From Akebia trifoliata (Eukaryota; Streptophyta; Magnoliopsida; Ranunculales; Lardizabalaceae): 64,000 nucleotides of DNA. Positions 11,456 through 23,232 of this stretch are shown piece after piece. The DNA lies in assembly GCA_017979445.1 (NCBI GenBank), contig CM030704.1, forward strand, positions 12,941,658 to 13,005,657, in the 5' to 3' direction. Below the pieces are notes generated by a model that worked only from the letters and a program-made list of their open reading frames with translations, did not search any database and was not told where the DNA came from. Numbering within the stretch: the stretch's first letter is position 1; every line of letters begins with the position of its first letter. A program made the position numbers and the translations under genes.

Positions 11456-13120
11456 GGATGTGTATTCCATTGCTTTATTTTGTTACCAGATGTGTTTCAG
11501 AAATCCGGATGAGGTATCTCAAACTGACAAAACCTTAGAAACCACACTACGCTAGGAAAATACGATCCTAGAAACATAGAAATCATCATCTTGCAGACCA
11601 AAAAGAAGTTTCACAATAAAAATTACTAAAAATTGACCAAATTACCAAAATACCCCTAACCTCAAAACAACCCTAGAGCCTACGTTACGCTTAGGAAAAC
11701 TCTCTCGAACACATAAAATAACAAATCGAAACCAAATAAATCATTTCACCAATTTTAACAGAATTCGACAAAATTACGAAAATGCCCCTCATAAAGTTCA
11801 CGACCATTTCACACAAAAATTTCATAAATGACACAAACTAATATTTCCATTGAATTTCTTACGAAAAATCGATTCTAAAACATCCTAGAACATTAAAAAC
11901 CGACTTAAAATGTGAAAAGTCCTCTCCGGGGGCAAAACGGTAATTTCACAATTTTCATAATTAAAAATTTCCAAATTAATAAATAAAATATTAAATAATT
12001 AAAGTGAAACATTAATGAAATTAATTTAAAAATTGAAATTAAAAAATCGATCAATCGGACTTTCAAGTAAAATTGTTGAGGGTTCGTGGGATATTTCTTT
12101 AAGGACCCCTCCATTTGGGGGTCCAAAGAATTAAAGATATTTTAGAGGGGGGTTCTCCAAAAATTAAAAGTAAATCAAGCAAGACTGAAGTCAAGGTATT
12201 AAAGTCAATCAAGTGAAACTGAAGTCAAAATTAAAGTCAATTAAGCAAGACTGAAGTCAAGATATTAAAAGTCAATCAATTAAGACTAAAGTCAAAACAT
12301 TAAAAGTCAATCAAATAAGACCAAAAGTCATAATAGAGTTCTAATTAAATAATAACTCAATCTAATAGAGTTCTAACTTAAAAACAATTCTACCTAAAAT
12401 AATTCTAATTAAAACACAATTCTACCTAAAACAAATCTAACTAAAACACAACTCTAATTAAAAGAACTCTAATTAAACACTAACTCTATCCAAATCAACC
12501 CCTAAAAACATCTATAAATAGAGGTGCTCACACCCTATTTTCGTATCAAATCATAAACCCTAAGAGAAGTAAGTCTAGAAGCTCCCATAACCTCCCATAA
12601 ACCCTAGTTTTGGAGCTCCAACTCCTTACCTAACATCCCTCCTTCAATTTTAGCCTAGAAAACACCTAAAAGCCCTCCAAAAACACCCCCAAATCCGCAA
12701 CGAACTTGAAGGGTTCAGATCCAAAAACAAGGAGATACCTTGATCTCGGAGATCCGAAATCAAATCCGGAGACAGAACGAAGCAAGGAAGTACGGTGCAA
12801 GGAACTATTTTTGTCAGATCTGAGGAAGCAAAATCCTTGCTATCGGAAAGGTATAAATTTTTTTATTTTTATTTTTATCTAGGTTTTTAGCAATGTGATT
12901 TATTTGGGAAGTTAGTAGAGACCGGCTTTGGCCGGGCGGGGTTGGTGCCTAACACCTTCCAACCCCGTAACGTGATCCCCGGACTCTTTTTCTCTTTCAT
13001 AGAATTGTTTGTCTTTTTTAGAGTCAGTTTGGTTCCTAGAACTTAACAACTAGGTGGCGACTCCCAAACCTCAAGGGTCAAAAGTGGATCCGCGCACCCC
13101 GCGGATTGAGGGCGCTTTCA
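11456..13120 (+). mobile_element. 5'-truncated 3' LTR of element 2 (LTR3)
   Basis: LTR-family sequence starting at ggatgtgtattcc (LTR position about 70) and ending GGGCGCTTTCA. The first 70 bp and the polypurine tract are gone, fused to gag. The TATA box is at 12513. It is followed by CCATC, the right copy of the target duplication. Confidence 0.87.
12513..12520 (+). promoter_or_regulatory. LTR TATA box (LTR3)
   Basis: TATAAATA, same context as in the other LTR copies. Confidence 0.55.
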
Positions 13121-13819
13121 CCATCAACAATTTTTCTTGAAAGTCTGATTGATCAATTTTTTGGTTTAAATTTTATAATTAATTTTATTAATGTTTCACT
13201 TTACATTATTTAATGATTTATTTATTAATTTCAAAAATTTTAATTATTAAAATTGTGAAATTACCATTTTGCCCTCGGAGAGGATTTTTTACGTTTTAAG
13301 TCGTTTTTCAATGTTCTAGGATGTTTTGGAATCAGTTTTTCATAAGGAATTCAATGGCAATGTTGGTTTTTGTCATTTATGAAATTTTTTGTGTGAAATG
13401 GTCGTGAATTTTATGAGGGGTATTTTCGTAATTTTGTCAAATTTTGTGAAAATTGGCGAAATGATTTATTTGATTTCGATTTGTCGTTTTATGTGTTTGA
13501 ACGGGTTTTCCTAAGTGTAATGTAGGCTCTAAGGTTGTTTTGATGTTAGGGGTATTTTGATAATTTGGTCATTTTTAGTGATTTTTATCGTGAAGCTTCT
13601 TTTTGGTTTGCAGGATGATGATTTCTATGTTTCTAGGGTAGTATTTTCCTAACGTAGCGTGGTTTCTAAAGTTTTGTCAGTTCGAGATACCTCATCCGGA
13701 TTTCTGAAACATATTTGGTAACAAAATAAAGCATTGGAATAGACATCCATCATTGGGAACCTTTGCGATCGGGTTGACGACTTGATTAATCAGGCGGATG
13801 CAAAAATGGGGTGTCTACA
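13121..13819 (-). mobile_element. Reverse Ogre-family LTR, part 2 of the split copy
   Basis: Reverse complement of LTR positions about 696 to 1, ending in TGTCTACA. Together with 2918-3601 it makes one reverse LTR interrupted by element 2. No purine tract precedes it in its own orientation, so it is more likely a separate insertion (possibly a solo LTR) into the antisense ORF of the Tat-type element to the right than that element's own 3' LTR. Confidence 0.82.
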
Positions 13820-14700
13820 GCAGGCCAACGTCTATGGAACTTTAGCCTTCCTAAAATGGCATGAGGCTGAGGACCAGGCGACTATCCTGGCTAGGGAGCA
13901 TGAAGGAAAAATAATTCTACTCCAGGCAGAGTTGGCCTCTTCTAGCTACTTTTCCCAGGAGATTAAATATGCGATGAAGGTTAACTTAGCCCAATTTTTC
14001 AAGGCAAACTTATACTTAAAGGCCCAAAATAAAAAGTTGGTAGAACTCCAAGCTGTTCTTCAATTGGAACTGGCCAACTATCGGAAGAGAGTGTAGAGGA
14101 GAAACGCAGAGCTTGCAGATCTTCGAGAGAAAGTATAGCAATAAGAACTTGAGCTAGGCTCCCTTAGGTTGGTATTGAGTCGACTAAGGTAGCTTAGGCC
14201 AAAGAAGATAAGGCTAAGACCAAGAGACTGCTGGGGCAACTATAGGCCCAATACTCTTGGTTAGAAGAGGTAGCTTTTACTAAGGCCTACCATAAAGGCT
14301 TTGAGGTTGCCCGTTTTCAATACGAGGAGGAGGAAAATGAAGAGGACGAAGAGGATAATGAGGATGAAGATCCTACCCTTCCAACTAGATGGGAAGGGGA
14401 ACCTTGTTGCTGTCTTGGACCAAGTCTCTAGTGAACTTATGGAGGCTGGGCGTATCGTTGAATTAGACCAGGCTAGAGCGACCGATTCTTCTTCTCAAGC
14501 TAGTGACCTACTTTCTAACTTACCCTCTGTTTCCATGATCAATGTTGATCAAGACGAGGTGACCGATCCTCCATATCCTGTTGTTGGGATCGACCTTCCG
14601 AACCCTACTGTCGAGGTTGACCCTCCAAATCCTGCTGCTAAGACTTTCTTCCAACCAGTCACCTGTCGCCGAATAAAGATCTGCTCTTTTGTTTCAACTA
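13820..14700 (+). pseudogene. Antisense ORF of the minus-strand Tat-type element, degenerate
   Basis: Plus-strand coding-like sequence in broken frames: ANVYGTLAFLKWHEAEDQA...ILAREHEGKIILLQAELA, then KEDKAKTKRLLGQL, then AYHKGFEVARF with a long acidic run (EEEENEEDEEDNEDED), then a Pro/Asp-rich tail. The composition suggests a coiled coil followed by an acidic region. Some Tat-lineage elements (Grande, Retand) carry an ORF antisense to pol between pol and the 3' LTR. The orientation and position here, beyond integrase of a minus-strand element, fit that. The 5' end is cut by the reverse LTR; at least three frame disruptions are present. Confidence 0.6.
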
Positions 14701-15419
14701 TATTCTATTTTTGCTGTCATTTTTGTATTGTCCCACCTTTGGGACTTCTCTTGTACTCTCTCTTGCTATTAATGAGAAAATTTTATTTTCACATAACTGT
14801 TGTTCTATATAAGACTTCACTTCTTCATACTTCTTGTACTGCATACACGATCTACTAACTGAACATAAATTTCAACATTATGCTTTACTTAATGACTCCA
14901 ACATATCTGTTTCCTTGTATTGCTTACTTTACTTGAGCCAACTGCTGCAGATTTGTTTATTTGTATTGCTTGTTTTACTTGAACCAACTGCTAATCTGCC
15001 TTCAATGTGAACTTTATTCGTACTGCTTGCACTGCACATTCCACTGCTAAATTTCTTGAATTGATCATATTTACTACCTCTTCCCCCCAAGTTCTACCTT
15101 ATGTAAATTTTACTTAGGTGGAACCTTTTGAAAGATGACTACATTAAATTTCAGGGAGGTATTTTTGAGTTATTGTCCTTGAAGAAGGCTTTAACTTAGC
15201 TTTTATTTCTTTGTACTTGAAATGGCTACTTTTCAACACTCTTATTGTTTTAAGGCAAATTGCAGTCTTTTAGTAATTTCTCTCCTACCCATAGGTAGAT
15301 GTTTTCGAGGATCTACTTTTTTGCTAAAAAATTATCTTGGCTCAACTGCTAAGGACAGGGTATGGTAGTCCAGTTCTTCAATCTACTAGTTAAAGTAGAG
15401 GAGAGTTGCGAGGACTAGA
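14701..15419. other. Non-coding part of the Tat-type element
   Basis: AT-rich sequence after the antisense ORF, with repeated cttgtattgctt/ttgaaccaactgc phrases around 14910-15060. No gene is seen. Confidence 0.4.
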
Positions 15420-16110
15420 CTCTAAAATGAGCCCAACTCAGTGTTAATTTACTCGTGCCAAAGTAGGGTCCCGACCAGTTTCTAGCTTTGCCAATTAAGG
15501 CAGAGAAGTCCCACGTAGGTCTAAATCAAAGCTAAATCCATCTTTAGTACTATTGTACTCGTGAAAGAATAGGGCCCCGATCAGCTTCTTGCTCTACCAA
15601 TTAAGGCAAAGAAGACCCACATAGGCCCGGATAAAGAAGACCCACATAGGCCCGGATATAAGTAGGATCCGTTTTCAATGCTATTGAACTGGCAACAGAG
15701 TAAGACCCCGCCCAACTTCTTGTTTTGTCAATTAAGGTAGAGAAAACCCCACGTAGGTTCGGATCTAGGTAGGATCTACATTAATTCTTTGTTACTCGTA
15801 TTAGAGTTGGGTCCTGACCAACTTCTTACCTTGCCAATTAAGGCAGAGAAGACCCACGTATGCCTACATCCAGGTGGAATCCATCTTCAGTGTTAAATAA
15901 CTTTCATCATAGTAAGGCCCCCGACCAGTTTCTTACTCTGCCAATTAAAGCAAAGAAGACCCATGTAAGCCCAAATCCAGGGGTGATCCAACTTTAAGTG
16001 TTATTTTATTCTCGTCAGAGTAGGGCCCCAAATAGCTTCTTACCCTGCTAAGTAAGGTAAAGAAGACCCACGTAGGCCCAGATCCATATGGGATCCAACT
16101 TTCAGTGATA
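15420..16110 (-). repeat. 107-bp tandem repeat, six copies, inside the Tat-type element
   Basis: The anchor ccaattaagg recurs at 15491, 15597, 15727, 15834, 15941 and 16048. Spacing is 106-107 bp except for one 130-bp interval, which contains a 25-bp internal duplication (gaagacccacataggcccgg at 15611 and 15636). Units share tagggcccc, agcttcttaccctgcc, gaagacccacgtaggccc and ggatcca. The array lies downstream of integrase, where Tat/Ogre elements tend to accumulate tandem repeats. Confidence 0.85.
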
Positions 16111-16149
16111 AATCCACTGCAGGCTATTGGCGATCAGAAAAGATTTTTT

Positions 16150-18470
16150 ATTGATACTATCTTTTCAAGTTACATGTATTCCATAATCTAGGCAGCTCTT
16201 GACCAGTTACTATAATCAAGTAATAGACTCCCTTCTGACTTACTCTTGCTATTTTGTATGGCCTTTCCCAGTTTGGACCCAGCTTGCCATTGTTCTGTTT
16301 TTCTATATTCTAGAATATTTTACGCAACACTAGGTCTTCTTATTTAAACTGTTTGTGGCGGACTTTCTTGTTGAAGTAACTTTGTAGCTTCTTATGATAG
16401 CTCTCTAGCCTTATCAATGTTGCTTCTCGCTTCTCTTCCAAGAAATCTAGTTCTACGATTATTTGCTGGTTATTTTGGTCAGTCTATACTATTCTGGATC
16501 TTATTATGCGAAAGTTATTTTTTATAAGAATTACTACATTCCATATGCCATAGCAAACGGGGACATTCCTGTAGAAGTTCTGGCAGTTGTCCTGTAGGCC
16601 CACAACATGCTATGCAAAACCGTTATCCATCTTCCTTATGCTTCTCTTAGCCTCTTCTTTAACGTATCTATTAGTACTTTGTTTATGGCTTCAGCTTGTT
16701 CGTTGCCCTGTGGATATTGTGGTGTAGAAAATAATTGTGTTATTCCATGCTCTTTGTAGAAATCTTTGATCTGCTCTCATTCAAACTGCCTCCCATTGTC
16801 TGAGACTATAGTACGTGGTAGACTAAGTTGGCAAATTATATTCTCCCAAAGGAACTTCTAGACTTTCTATTGGCGTATTCTGGCAAGAGGGAGTGATTCC
16901 ACCCACTTGGTGAAGTAATTTGTCACCACCAACAGGAAAGTTAGGTTATTTGGTGCCCTAGGCAATGGGCCTACTAGAACAATTTCCCATTCTGCAAACG
17001 GCCAAGGGCTGATGAGAGAATTGAGCTGCACTATTGGCTATCAAATTATCCTCTCATGTCTTTGGCAATTTTCATAATGCTTAACATGTAGAGCTGCGCA
17101 AATAGGGTCAGAAATATCCTTGAAAGAGTATTTTGTGGGCCAAAGACCTTGCCCCTAAGTGATTTCCACAATTCTCTTCGTGGATCTTGCTCAACACGTC
17201 CTTTGCCTCTTCTAGTGCTAAGCAACTAAGAGTGGTCCTCCTATTGATTTCCTGTACAGAATACCATCCAGGATAATGTATCTCTCTACCCTACTTTTTA
17301 CGTGTCTTGCCTCTTTAGGATCGTTGGACAATTCTCCATGTTGCAAGAAGGTTAGGATTGGGCTCATCCACGCTTGATCTCCTACTACAGCTACCACATT
17401 AACCAACTTCAGTTCGTCTATCACAAGACTTTTCTAGTAGTCCAATGGTAGTTCTCTCTTGTCTTGTCCTATTAACATTGAGGCTATGAAGGTTAGGGCA
17501 TCTGCATGCCTGTTTTTTGTCCACGGTATGTACTCTACTTTGATTTCTCCAACTCGAAATATGAAAAATCTAATTTATTTAGATAGAATTGCATTTTGGG
17601 ATCTCATGCTTCGAACATCCCATTGACGTGATTTACTACTAGTTGCGAGTCATTGTAAAATGTTGCTTCAGTTACCCCCAGTCTTGCTAATGAACTGAAG
17701 TCGAGTATTGCCTCATATTCTATTTCATTATTAGTGCTCTAAATCCCAGTTTAACCATTTTCTCTATCTTGGAATCATCGGGAGTGATCAGTACCACTCC
17801 TATTCCTAACCTTCCATATTTGAATATTCATCCACGTAGGCTTTCCACAATGGATGGCTATTCACTTTTTGTCTTTTTTCACCATGTTCTAGCTCTTTTA
17901 CCAACAAATCTGTTTTCTCATCCACCAGAAAATCTGTCACCGCTTGGCCTTTTAGCGAAACCCTTGGCTTATACTTTAGCCTGAACTATGCTAGTCATAC
18001 AACCCATTTTGCCACTTTGCCCGATCCCTTTGTCTTTCCTAAAACAAACTTCAAAGGGTACTCTATAATGGCATGTACTCGGTCCGCTTGGAAGTACAGT
18101 CTTAGGCCCAATGCTGTGTAGACTAGAGTTAATCCCATTTTCTTGAGTTTGGAATAGCATGTCTCAACATCGGTGAAGGTCTTGCTTAAGATGTAAATAG
18201 GATGCTATGTTGTTGTTCCAGCCCTGACCAATACTGAACTGAGTGCGTATTCTGAAATAACTAGGTACAGTCCTAGTTCCTCCCCTACTTCTAGTTTGGA
18301 GAGTATAGGCGGTTTGTCCAAATATTTTTTCAGCTCTGTGAATGATTTCTCACACTCCTCTATCTACTTGAACTTGATATTCTTTCACAACAACTGGTAC
18401 AGTGGCCTGCACTTATCTGAAGATCTGGAGATGAATCGATTAAGGACTACTACTCTTCCTACTAACTTTA
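16150..18470 (-). pseudogene. Ty3/gypsy (Tat-type) pol remnant: RT end, RNase H, integrase
   Basis: Reading the minus strand from 18470: RT end (VVVLNRFISRSSDKCRPLYQ), RNase H connection (ADRVHAIIEYPLKFVL, KGQAVTDFLVD), RNase H end, linker (WMSPILTFLQHGEL, YIILDGILYRKS), integrase zinc region (HEENCGNHLGARSLAHKIL), core (FLLVVTNYFTKWV; TIVSDNGRQF; PQYPQGNEQAEAINK) and C-terminus (GKLGPNWERPYKIARVS). Many stops and frameshifts are present. The first catalytic Asp reads Asn (VVTNYF) while the second Asp and the Glu remain. Most RT, protease and gag are missing, replaced by LTR-like sequence from about 18471. Confidence 0.88.
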
Positions 18471-19209
18471 ATTCAATTGGTTGCTTGAATATTAATTTTA
18501 ATTTGATTGATCGAGTTTTAATTTCAATTTGATTGGTTGACTGAATTTTACTTTTAATTTCAATTTCGTTGGTTGATCGAATCTTAAAATTTTTGAATTT
18601 TTTCGTCCTGAAATTTTTTAATTTTTCTAAGTTTGAGATTCCTAAATTTTCTTGATGTGTGAGAATGTTATTGAAAATCTATTTTTTTAATCATGTTTTC
18701 CTAGGAATCGAGGTTTCTAATTTAAACATCATTTTGGTTAATTTTTGCAATTCTTTGTAAAAATTCTCCGCTTCCATTAATTTTAGTCTCTTTAGACTCG
18801 AAATCATATTTTGAGACCAATGAAGAGATTTTCATGACATTTTTGAGATGTGGAGCCCCAAGGGGTATTTTAGTCATTTTGTAAAAAAAAAATTAATTTT
18901 TGCATGAGATTTTTTTCGGTCTTAACGTGATTATTTATAAGTTTCAAGGTCACATTTTTCTAGCTTCACGAGATCTTTAGATTATCGAAATGTATAGCAA
19001 CCCTAAGCGTGTGTGCTTGCTAAATTAGTTGTAAGGTGTAGCGATCCCAAGCGTGCGTGATTTTCTACGTTATGTGGAAAATGCAAACAATAGAAAAATT
19101 GGAGGAGGTACTCTCAAGCTTTCGAGTTCTTTGCACTCATCATTAGGAATCTATCACAACTGGGTGACAAATTGTCGAATTAGGCGGGTGCAAACATGCA
19201 GTGCCTACA
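18471..19209 (-). mobile_element. Diverged LTR fragment, Ogre/Tat-related
   Basis: On the minus strand this starts at 19209 with TGTAGGCACTGCATGTTTGC, a diverged version of the TGTAGACACCCC start of the main LTR family including a cacccgcctaat motif. It is AT-rich and truncated where it meets RT sequence near 18470. It separates the gag start of the Tat-type element from its pol. Confidence 0.5.
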
Positions 19210-19253
19210 CATGCCTTGTTCTCACCATGTTGGGTGCTTATCTTTGTAACGAT

Positions 19254-19273
19254 TTTCCACAGACGACGCCAAG
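19254..19273 (-). promoter_or_regulatory. Primer binding site of the Tat-type element
   Basis: Minus-strand TTGGCGTCGTCTGTGGAAAA directly follows the LTR end (ctaca), one or two bases from it. It resembles the TTGGCGCCGTCTGTGGGAA site common in plant gypsy elements. A minus-strand ATG at 19228 (ATGGTGAGAACAAGGCATG) is probably the gag start, interrupted at 19209. Confidence 0.65.
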
Positions 19274-19274
19274 T

Positions 19275-19859
19275 TGTAGATGCAAAAAATCTTGCACTAC
19301 CTCAAGATTCCCATTGGATGGTTGACTTCTACCTCTAGTACTCTTAGGTGTGCCTGCAACGACCTCTCTGACACTCAAGTTAGAATCTTAATACAAAATG
19401 TATTCAGGGGTTAATGCAAAAAGAATTGCGTAAATTTTCATACCCCTACCCCCTTGTATTCATAGATATTTCTCTCATTTGATCCTCTCCGATTTTCTCC
19501 TTAAATTTAGCCCTTCTGCTTGAGAGGTTCCCCCTTATTAGGCACTTCCCTTGATCCTTGCAAACATGATCGAATTCCTGATTCTCAGGGATTCGATGTG
19601 ACTGGCTTATTCTTCCATTCCTCGGAATCTTATTTCGAGACTAATTTCCCTATGTGTCAATTTTTCCTAATTCCGACCCTATCTAAAGATGAATATCGAT
19701 AGGTTAGATTCTCTTCATCTCTCAAAGATTGGAGCTCGATGAGCACTTCTCCTGCTTGCCACGTGTCGTTATTTGACGTCGTACGAAAAATACCCTCCAC
19801 ACCCGCCATCACAAGTTTTCTTAGGCTTGCATCTCTTCTAAAATAAGACATGCATGTCA
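19275..19859 (-). mobile_element. 5' LTR of the minus-strand Tat-type element
   Basis: A 585-bp segment reading TGACATGCATG at 19859 to CTACA at 19275 on the minus strand. Its end has the phrase attctaacttgagtgtcaga, ggtcgttgcagg, typical of R/U5 of plant Tat-type LTRs, followed by the primer site. The outer boundary at 19859 is chosen from the TG start and is less certain than the inner one. Confidence 0.65.
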
Positions 19860-20686
19860 TTACTCATTAGTTATGGCTACGAAGGCAAGTTTTCCATGCC
19901 TTGGATGAGAACATTGGAATTGGAAGCTAACAGCAATGGCAATGATAACTAGATTAGAAAATGTTTTTGATTAATGAACATAAAATTATGTATTTAATCA
20001 AGATGTGCACATAAGAACCTAAGAATCATGAAAAGGATTATGCATACCCCGACATGGGATGGCCTAACATGAGTCCCAAGGTCGGTTCTACACAACTATA
20101 AATCTAATTCCCATGAATTCCCACAGAACCTTCATTCAACAGAAGAAAAGCATTGGACGGAGATTAGTAACGAAGACCAACAAATTTTAACTAAGAGATA
20201 TTGCTGATGAGTATAAAAAGGTAAGAAAATCTAGATGGCGATTGTACAGATGAATTCAGTGTCTTTATGCCACAATTACATTGTGCCCGACCTCTTAAAG
20301 AACAGTATTATAGAGGTATCATATATATTATAAGGTTTTATCCACCCATAAAGATATTTTGGGTGTAAGTGGCAGAGTACTATTACATATGATGCAATGT
20401 AATAAGGTCTATTGTGCTACACTCTATCATTTAGGATTAGATTTATAACTAAAAGATTGATTTAGATAATGATGATGATTAGGATAGATTACATTTTAAA
20501 TTTGGAATGATCCATTTTTATCCTTTAATGTTTCTATTTAAATCCTGCGAGGGCTCATTGTAAATTGCAATAATCCAAGAATAATCAAATATCATTTTCT
20601 TTAGTAAGATTGTATTGCACACATCATTAATCTAGTTAATTTGTCCACTCGGAGCTGATTGAAGTCAAGCCTGGCCGAACGAAATT
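19860..20686. other. Unassigned sequence
   Basis: AT-rich with no coding signal I can support; possibly old flanking sequence of the Tat-type insertion. Confidence 0.3.
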
Positions 20687-20810
20687 TCATTTAAAGGAGT
20701 GTGCGCACCAAATGTCTACCCAGACCATCATCATGCAGCTCAGAAATGACCTTCTCCTTAAGCCGGTAAACAAAGTGAGAGCTGGCTTTTCAGGGATAAG
20801 GGTGTTGCGT
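20687..20810 (-). pseudogene. Possible gypsy integrase zinc-region fragment
   Basis: One minus-strand frame reads HFVYRLKEKVISELHDDGLGRH then a stop, resembling the LREKxIxELHxGGLGxHxGRDKT zinc-region pattern of plant gypsy integrases. It is short and frame-broken, so the call is tentative. Confidence 0.35.
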
Positions 20811-20910
20811 TTGTACTGATTCCCAAGGTGTCCTTTCTCAACTGGCCTTCGGAGCTTAGGAACATTCCTTACTAACATAAACTTAACAACCTGAAACCAC
20901 ACCAAACTGC

Positions 20911-20911
20911 C

Positions 20912-20942
<31 letters not shown>
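20911..20942 (+). repeat. (CT)n microsatellite
   Basis: About 32 bases of ctctct with single ttt interruptions. Confidence 0.9.
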
Positions 20943-22029
20943 CGAATGCATGTGTTTATCTATGATGGTTTTTGTTTTTTTAGCAATTGATGCGGGGATT
21001 AATTGCATTATGATCTTCATTGTTTATAATTGTGTTTGGCATCTTAGATGCATAATGGTTAAAAACATATATATATGCATAAGGAACACATGCACGAGTG
21101 AATGACTTATGTCGTAGGCACGGGCATTTACTGATATATATATAAGTCAGACATTCAGTGCTTTAAGAGCAGAAAAGAGAGAAAGGATTGTGCATATCTA
21201 ACGATAAGTTAAAAAGCTTAAATTCACTCAACACAAAAACCCCAATGCCGATGGTATATGCCAAAATCTTCCAACATGTAAATCGAAGTCGAGGTATGCA
21301 CTTCCTCCTAAATGCCCATATGATATAGTTAACTACGCAATAATTCTAGTTTTTCTAAATTAGGAAGGGCATCAAGAAAATCAATCCTATAAAAACTTAC
21401 AAAAATATTTTGATAAGGATCCAACTCCTTGACTGAAAAGGGTCAGTATCGACTTTTGTAGCTTATTGGTTTTCTGTTTAAAAGGCCCTCTTGGAGGAAA
21501 AACCAGGCCAAGAGGGTCCAAGAACATTTTGTCGGTTTGGACAACGACCCCATCAACATAGTGTCTGTTGGACAGAATCTAGAGGAACCAACAGCCACCT
21601 CCACCCATAGAGACAAATATCTGTTTTTTTTTTTTTTAAAGCTATTAAATCACAATTTTAAAAATTATCCATTAAATCATGATTTTTTCAAAAAGTAGCA
21701 ATTATTTTGAAAAAGTACTATATTATTCAAAAAATCACAATTAATCGTGATCTAATCAATGAATTTTTTTTTTTTTTTTAAATTACAGATTATTTTTTAT
21801 TTTTAGACCACAAAAAAATTATCCCATTCTAAAACTTCTTACCCTAATTTATAAGTTGAAGAATCATTGATCGTCAATTTTTACCGTTAATTTGTAAACC
21901 ACCTTCGATGGGGCTAGAAGTTTTGGAATGGACAAAACTTTAACTCCCATTTTCGCAACCAAATGTACTATATACATGGGTAGTGTTCTTTTGACAAAAT
22001 CCTATACAACATTCCAGACAAAGTTTTAT
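20943..22029. other. Unassigned AT-rich sequence
   Basis: Contains short TA runs near 21070 and 21135 and poly-T near 21625 and 21765. No gene or complete repeat is recognised. Confidence 0.3.
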
Positions 22030-22930
22030 CTTACATGGTTAAAAAGTTTCGAAATGGACTAAATTTTTATGATGATGATCTCTATAATCAGTCGATCATC
22101 CATACAAAAAATCAACCAATTTTGAAACTTCTAACCCCATGAAAAGTGGTTAAGCTAACGGTAAAAATTGACGATTCATGATTCTTCATCTTATAAACTA
22201 AGGTTAGTATATATAAGGTGTTCTTTTGACAAAATCCTGAACAACATTCTAAATAAACCATTGTCTTATATGGGTTAAAAATTTCAGAATGGACTGATTT
22301 TTTGTGAGGATGATTTCTATGGTGAGAAAATCATCCTCACAAAAAATCAGTCAATTCTGAATTTCTGAGGATGATTTCTATGATGAGAAAATCATCTTTA
22401 CAAAAAATCAACCAATTCTAAAATTTCTAACCCTAGTTTATAAGATAAAGAATCGTGAACCGTCAATTTGTACCATTAATTTGTAATCATTTTTTGTGGG
22501 GTAAGAAGTCTCAGAATTAACTGATTTTTTGTGAGAATGATCTACTGACTATAGAGATCATCCCCACAAAAAATCAACCCATTCTACAAAATTTTAACCC
22601 ATATAAGACAATTTTTCAAAACATGAGTTAAAAGTTTTGGAATGGGCTGATTTTTGGTGAGGATGATCTCTACGGTGAGGAGATCATCATCACCAAAAAT
22701 CAGCCCATTCCAAAACTTCTAACCCCATCTAAAATAGTTTACAAAAAATGGACGGTCCACGATTTTTCAACTTGTAAACACAGGTTAGAAGTTTTGGAAT
22801 GGGCTGATTTTTGGCGAGGATGATCTCCTCACCGTAGAGATCATCCTCACCAAAAATCAGCCCATTCCAAAACTTCTAACTCATGTTTTGAAAAATGTTT
22901 TGTCAAAAAGTTAGCCATTGAACGCTTCCC
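22030..22930. repeat. Palindromic MITE-like repeats, older copies
   Basis: At least five ~100-bp imperfect palindromes lie at about 22038, 22272, 22498, 22622 and 22783. Each has the arm ggttagaagttttggaatgg..ctgatttttggtgaggatgatc and its reverse complement around a ~10-base centre (tctacggtgagga or its reverse). Those at 22622 and 22783 are nearly perfect; those before 22500 have decayed. Spacers share aaaaatggacggtccacgatt. Confidence 0.8.
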
Positions 22931-22943
22931 ATATATATATATA

Positions 22944-23139
22944 GGGTCCCGTTCAACACCAAACATTTTGGCCAACATTTTAGCCAATCATTTTTGTCCT
23001 ACATGGGTTAGAAGTTTTGGAATGGGCTGATTTTTGGTGAGGATGATCTCCTCACCGTAGAGATCATCCTCACCAAAAATCTGCCCATTCCAAAACTTCT
23101 AACCCATGTTTTGCCAAAATGTTTGGTGTTGAACATTTC

Positions 23140-23141
<2 letters not shown>
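22944..23141. mobile_element. Palindromic MITE, 198 bp
   Basis: Bounded by GGGTCCCGTTCAACACC and its near reverse complement GGTGTTGAACATTTCCC, with aaacattttggc continuing the inverted repeat inward. The middle is a near-perfect 100-bp palindrome (23002-23107). Flanks on both sides are TA repeats, so a TA-type target is possible but the duplication length cannot be fixed. Confidence 0.65.

Positions 23142-23172
<31 letters not shown>
23142..23172. repeat. (TA)n microsatellite
   Basis: About 15 TA units between two MITE copies. Confidence 0.9.
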
Positions 23173-23175
<3 letters not shown>

Positions 23176-23232
23176 GAAATGTTCAACACCCTAAGCTTTA
23201 CCATACACTTTAAATATATATATATATACATA

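Larger units (their letters stand above)
3602..13120 (+). mobile_element. Internally deleted Ogre-type gypsy element 2
   Basis: Order: 5' LTR (3602-5337), primer binding site, 3.7-kb leader, ORF1-like pseudogene, gag pseudogene, then a direct fusion of gag to a 3' LTR lacking its first ~70 bp. Protease, RT, RNase H, integrase and the polypurine tract are all missing, which an illegitimate deletion between gag and the 3' LTR explains. The element is flanked by CCATC on both sides and lies inside a reverse LTR of its own family. The long LTRs, the tGGCGACTCCactgggga primer site and an extra ORF before gag suit the Ogre lineage of the Tat clade. Confidence 0.85.

Noticed and set aside
13121..13819. 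The reverse LTR as the 3' LTR of the Tat-type element.
   Set aside because: No polypurine tract precedes it and it belongs to the Ogre family; insertion into the antisense ORF fits better.
20687..20905. A 72-residue minus-strand ORF as a host exon.
   Set aside because: A different frame shows a gypsy integrase-like motif; the ORF itself resembles nothing.
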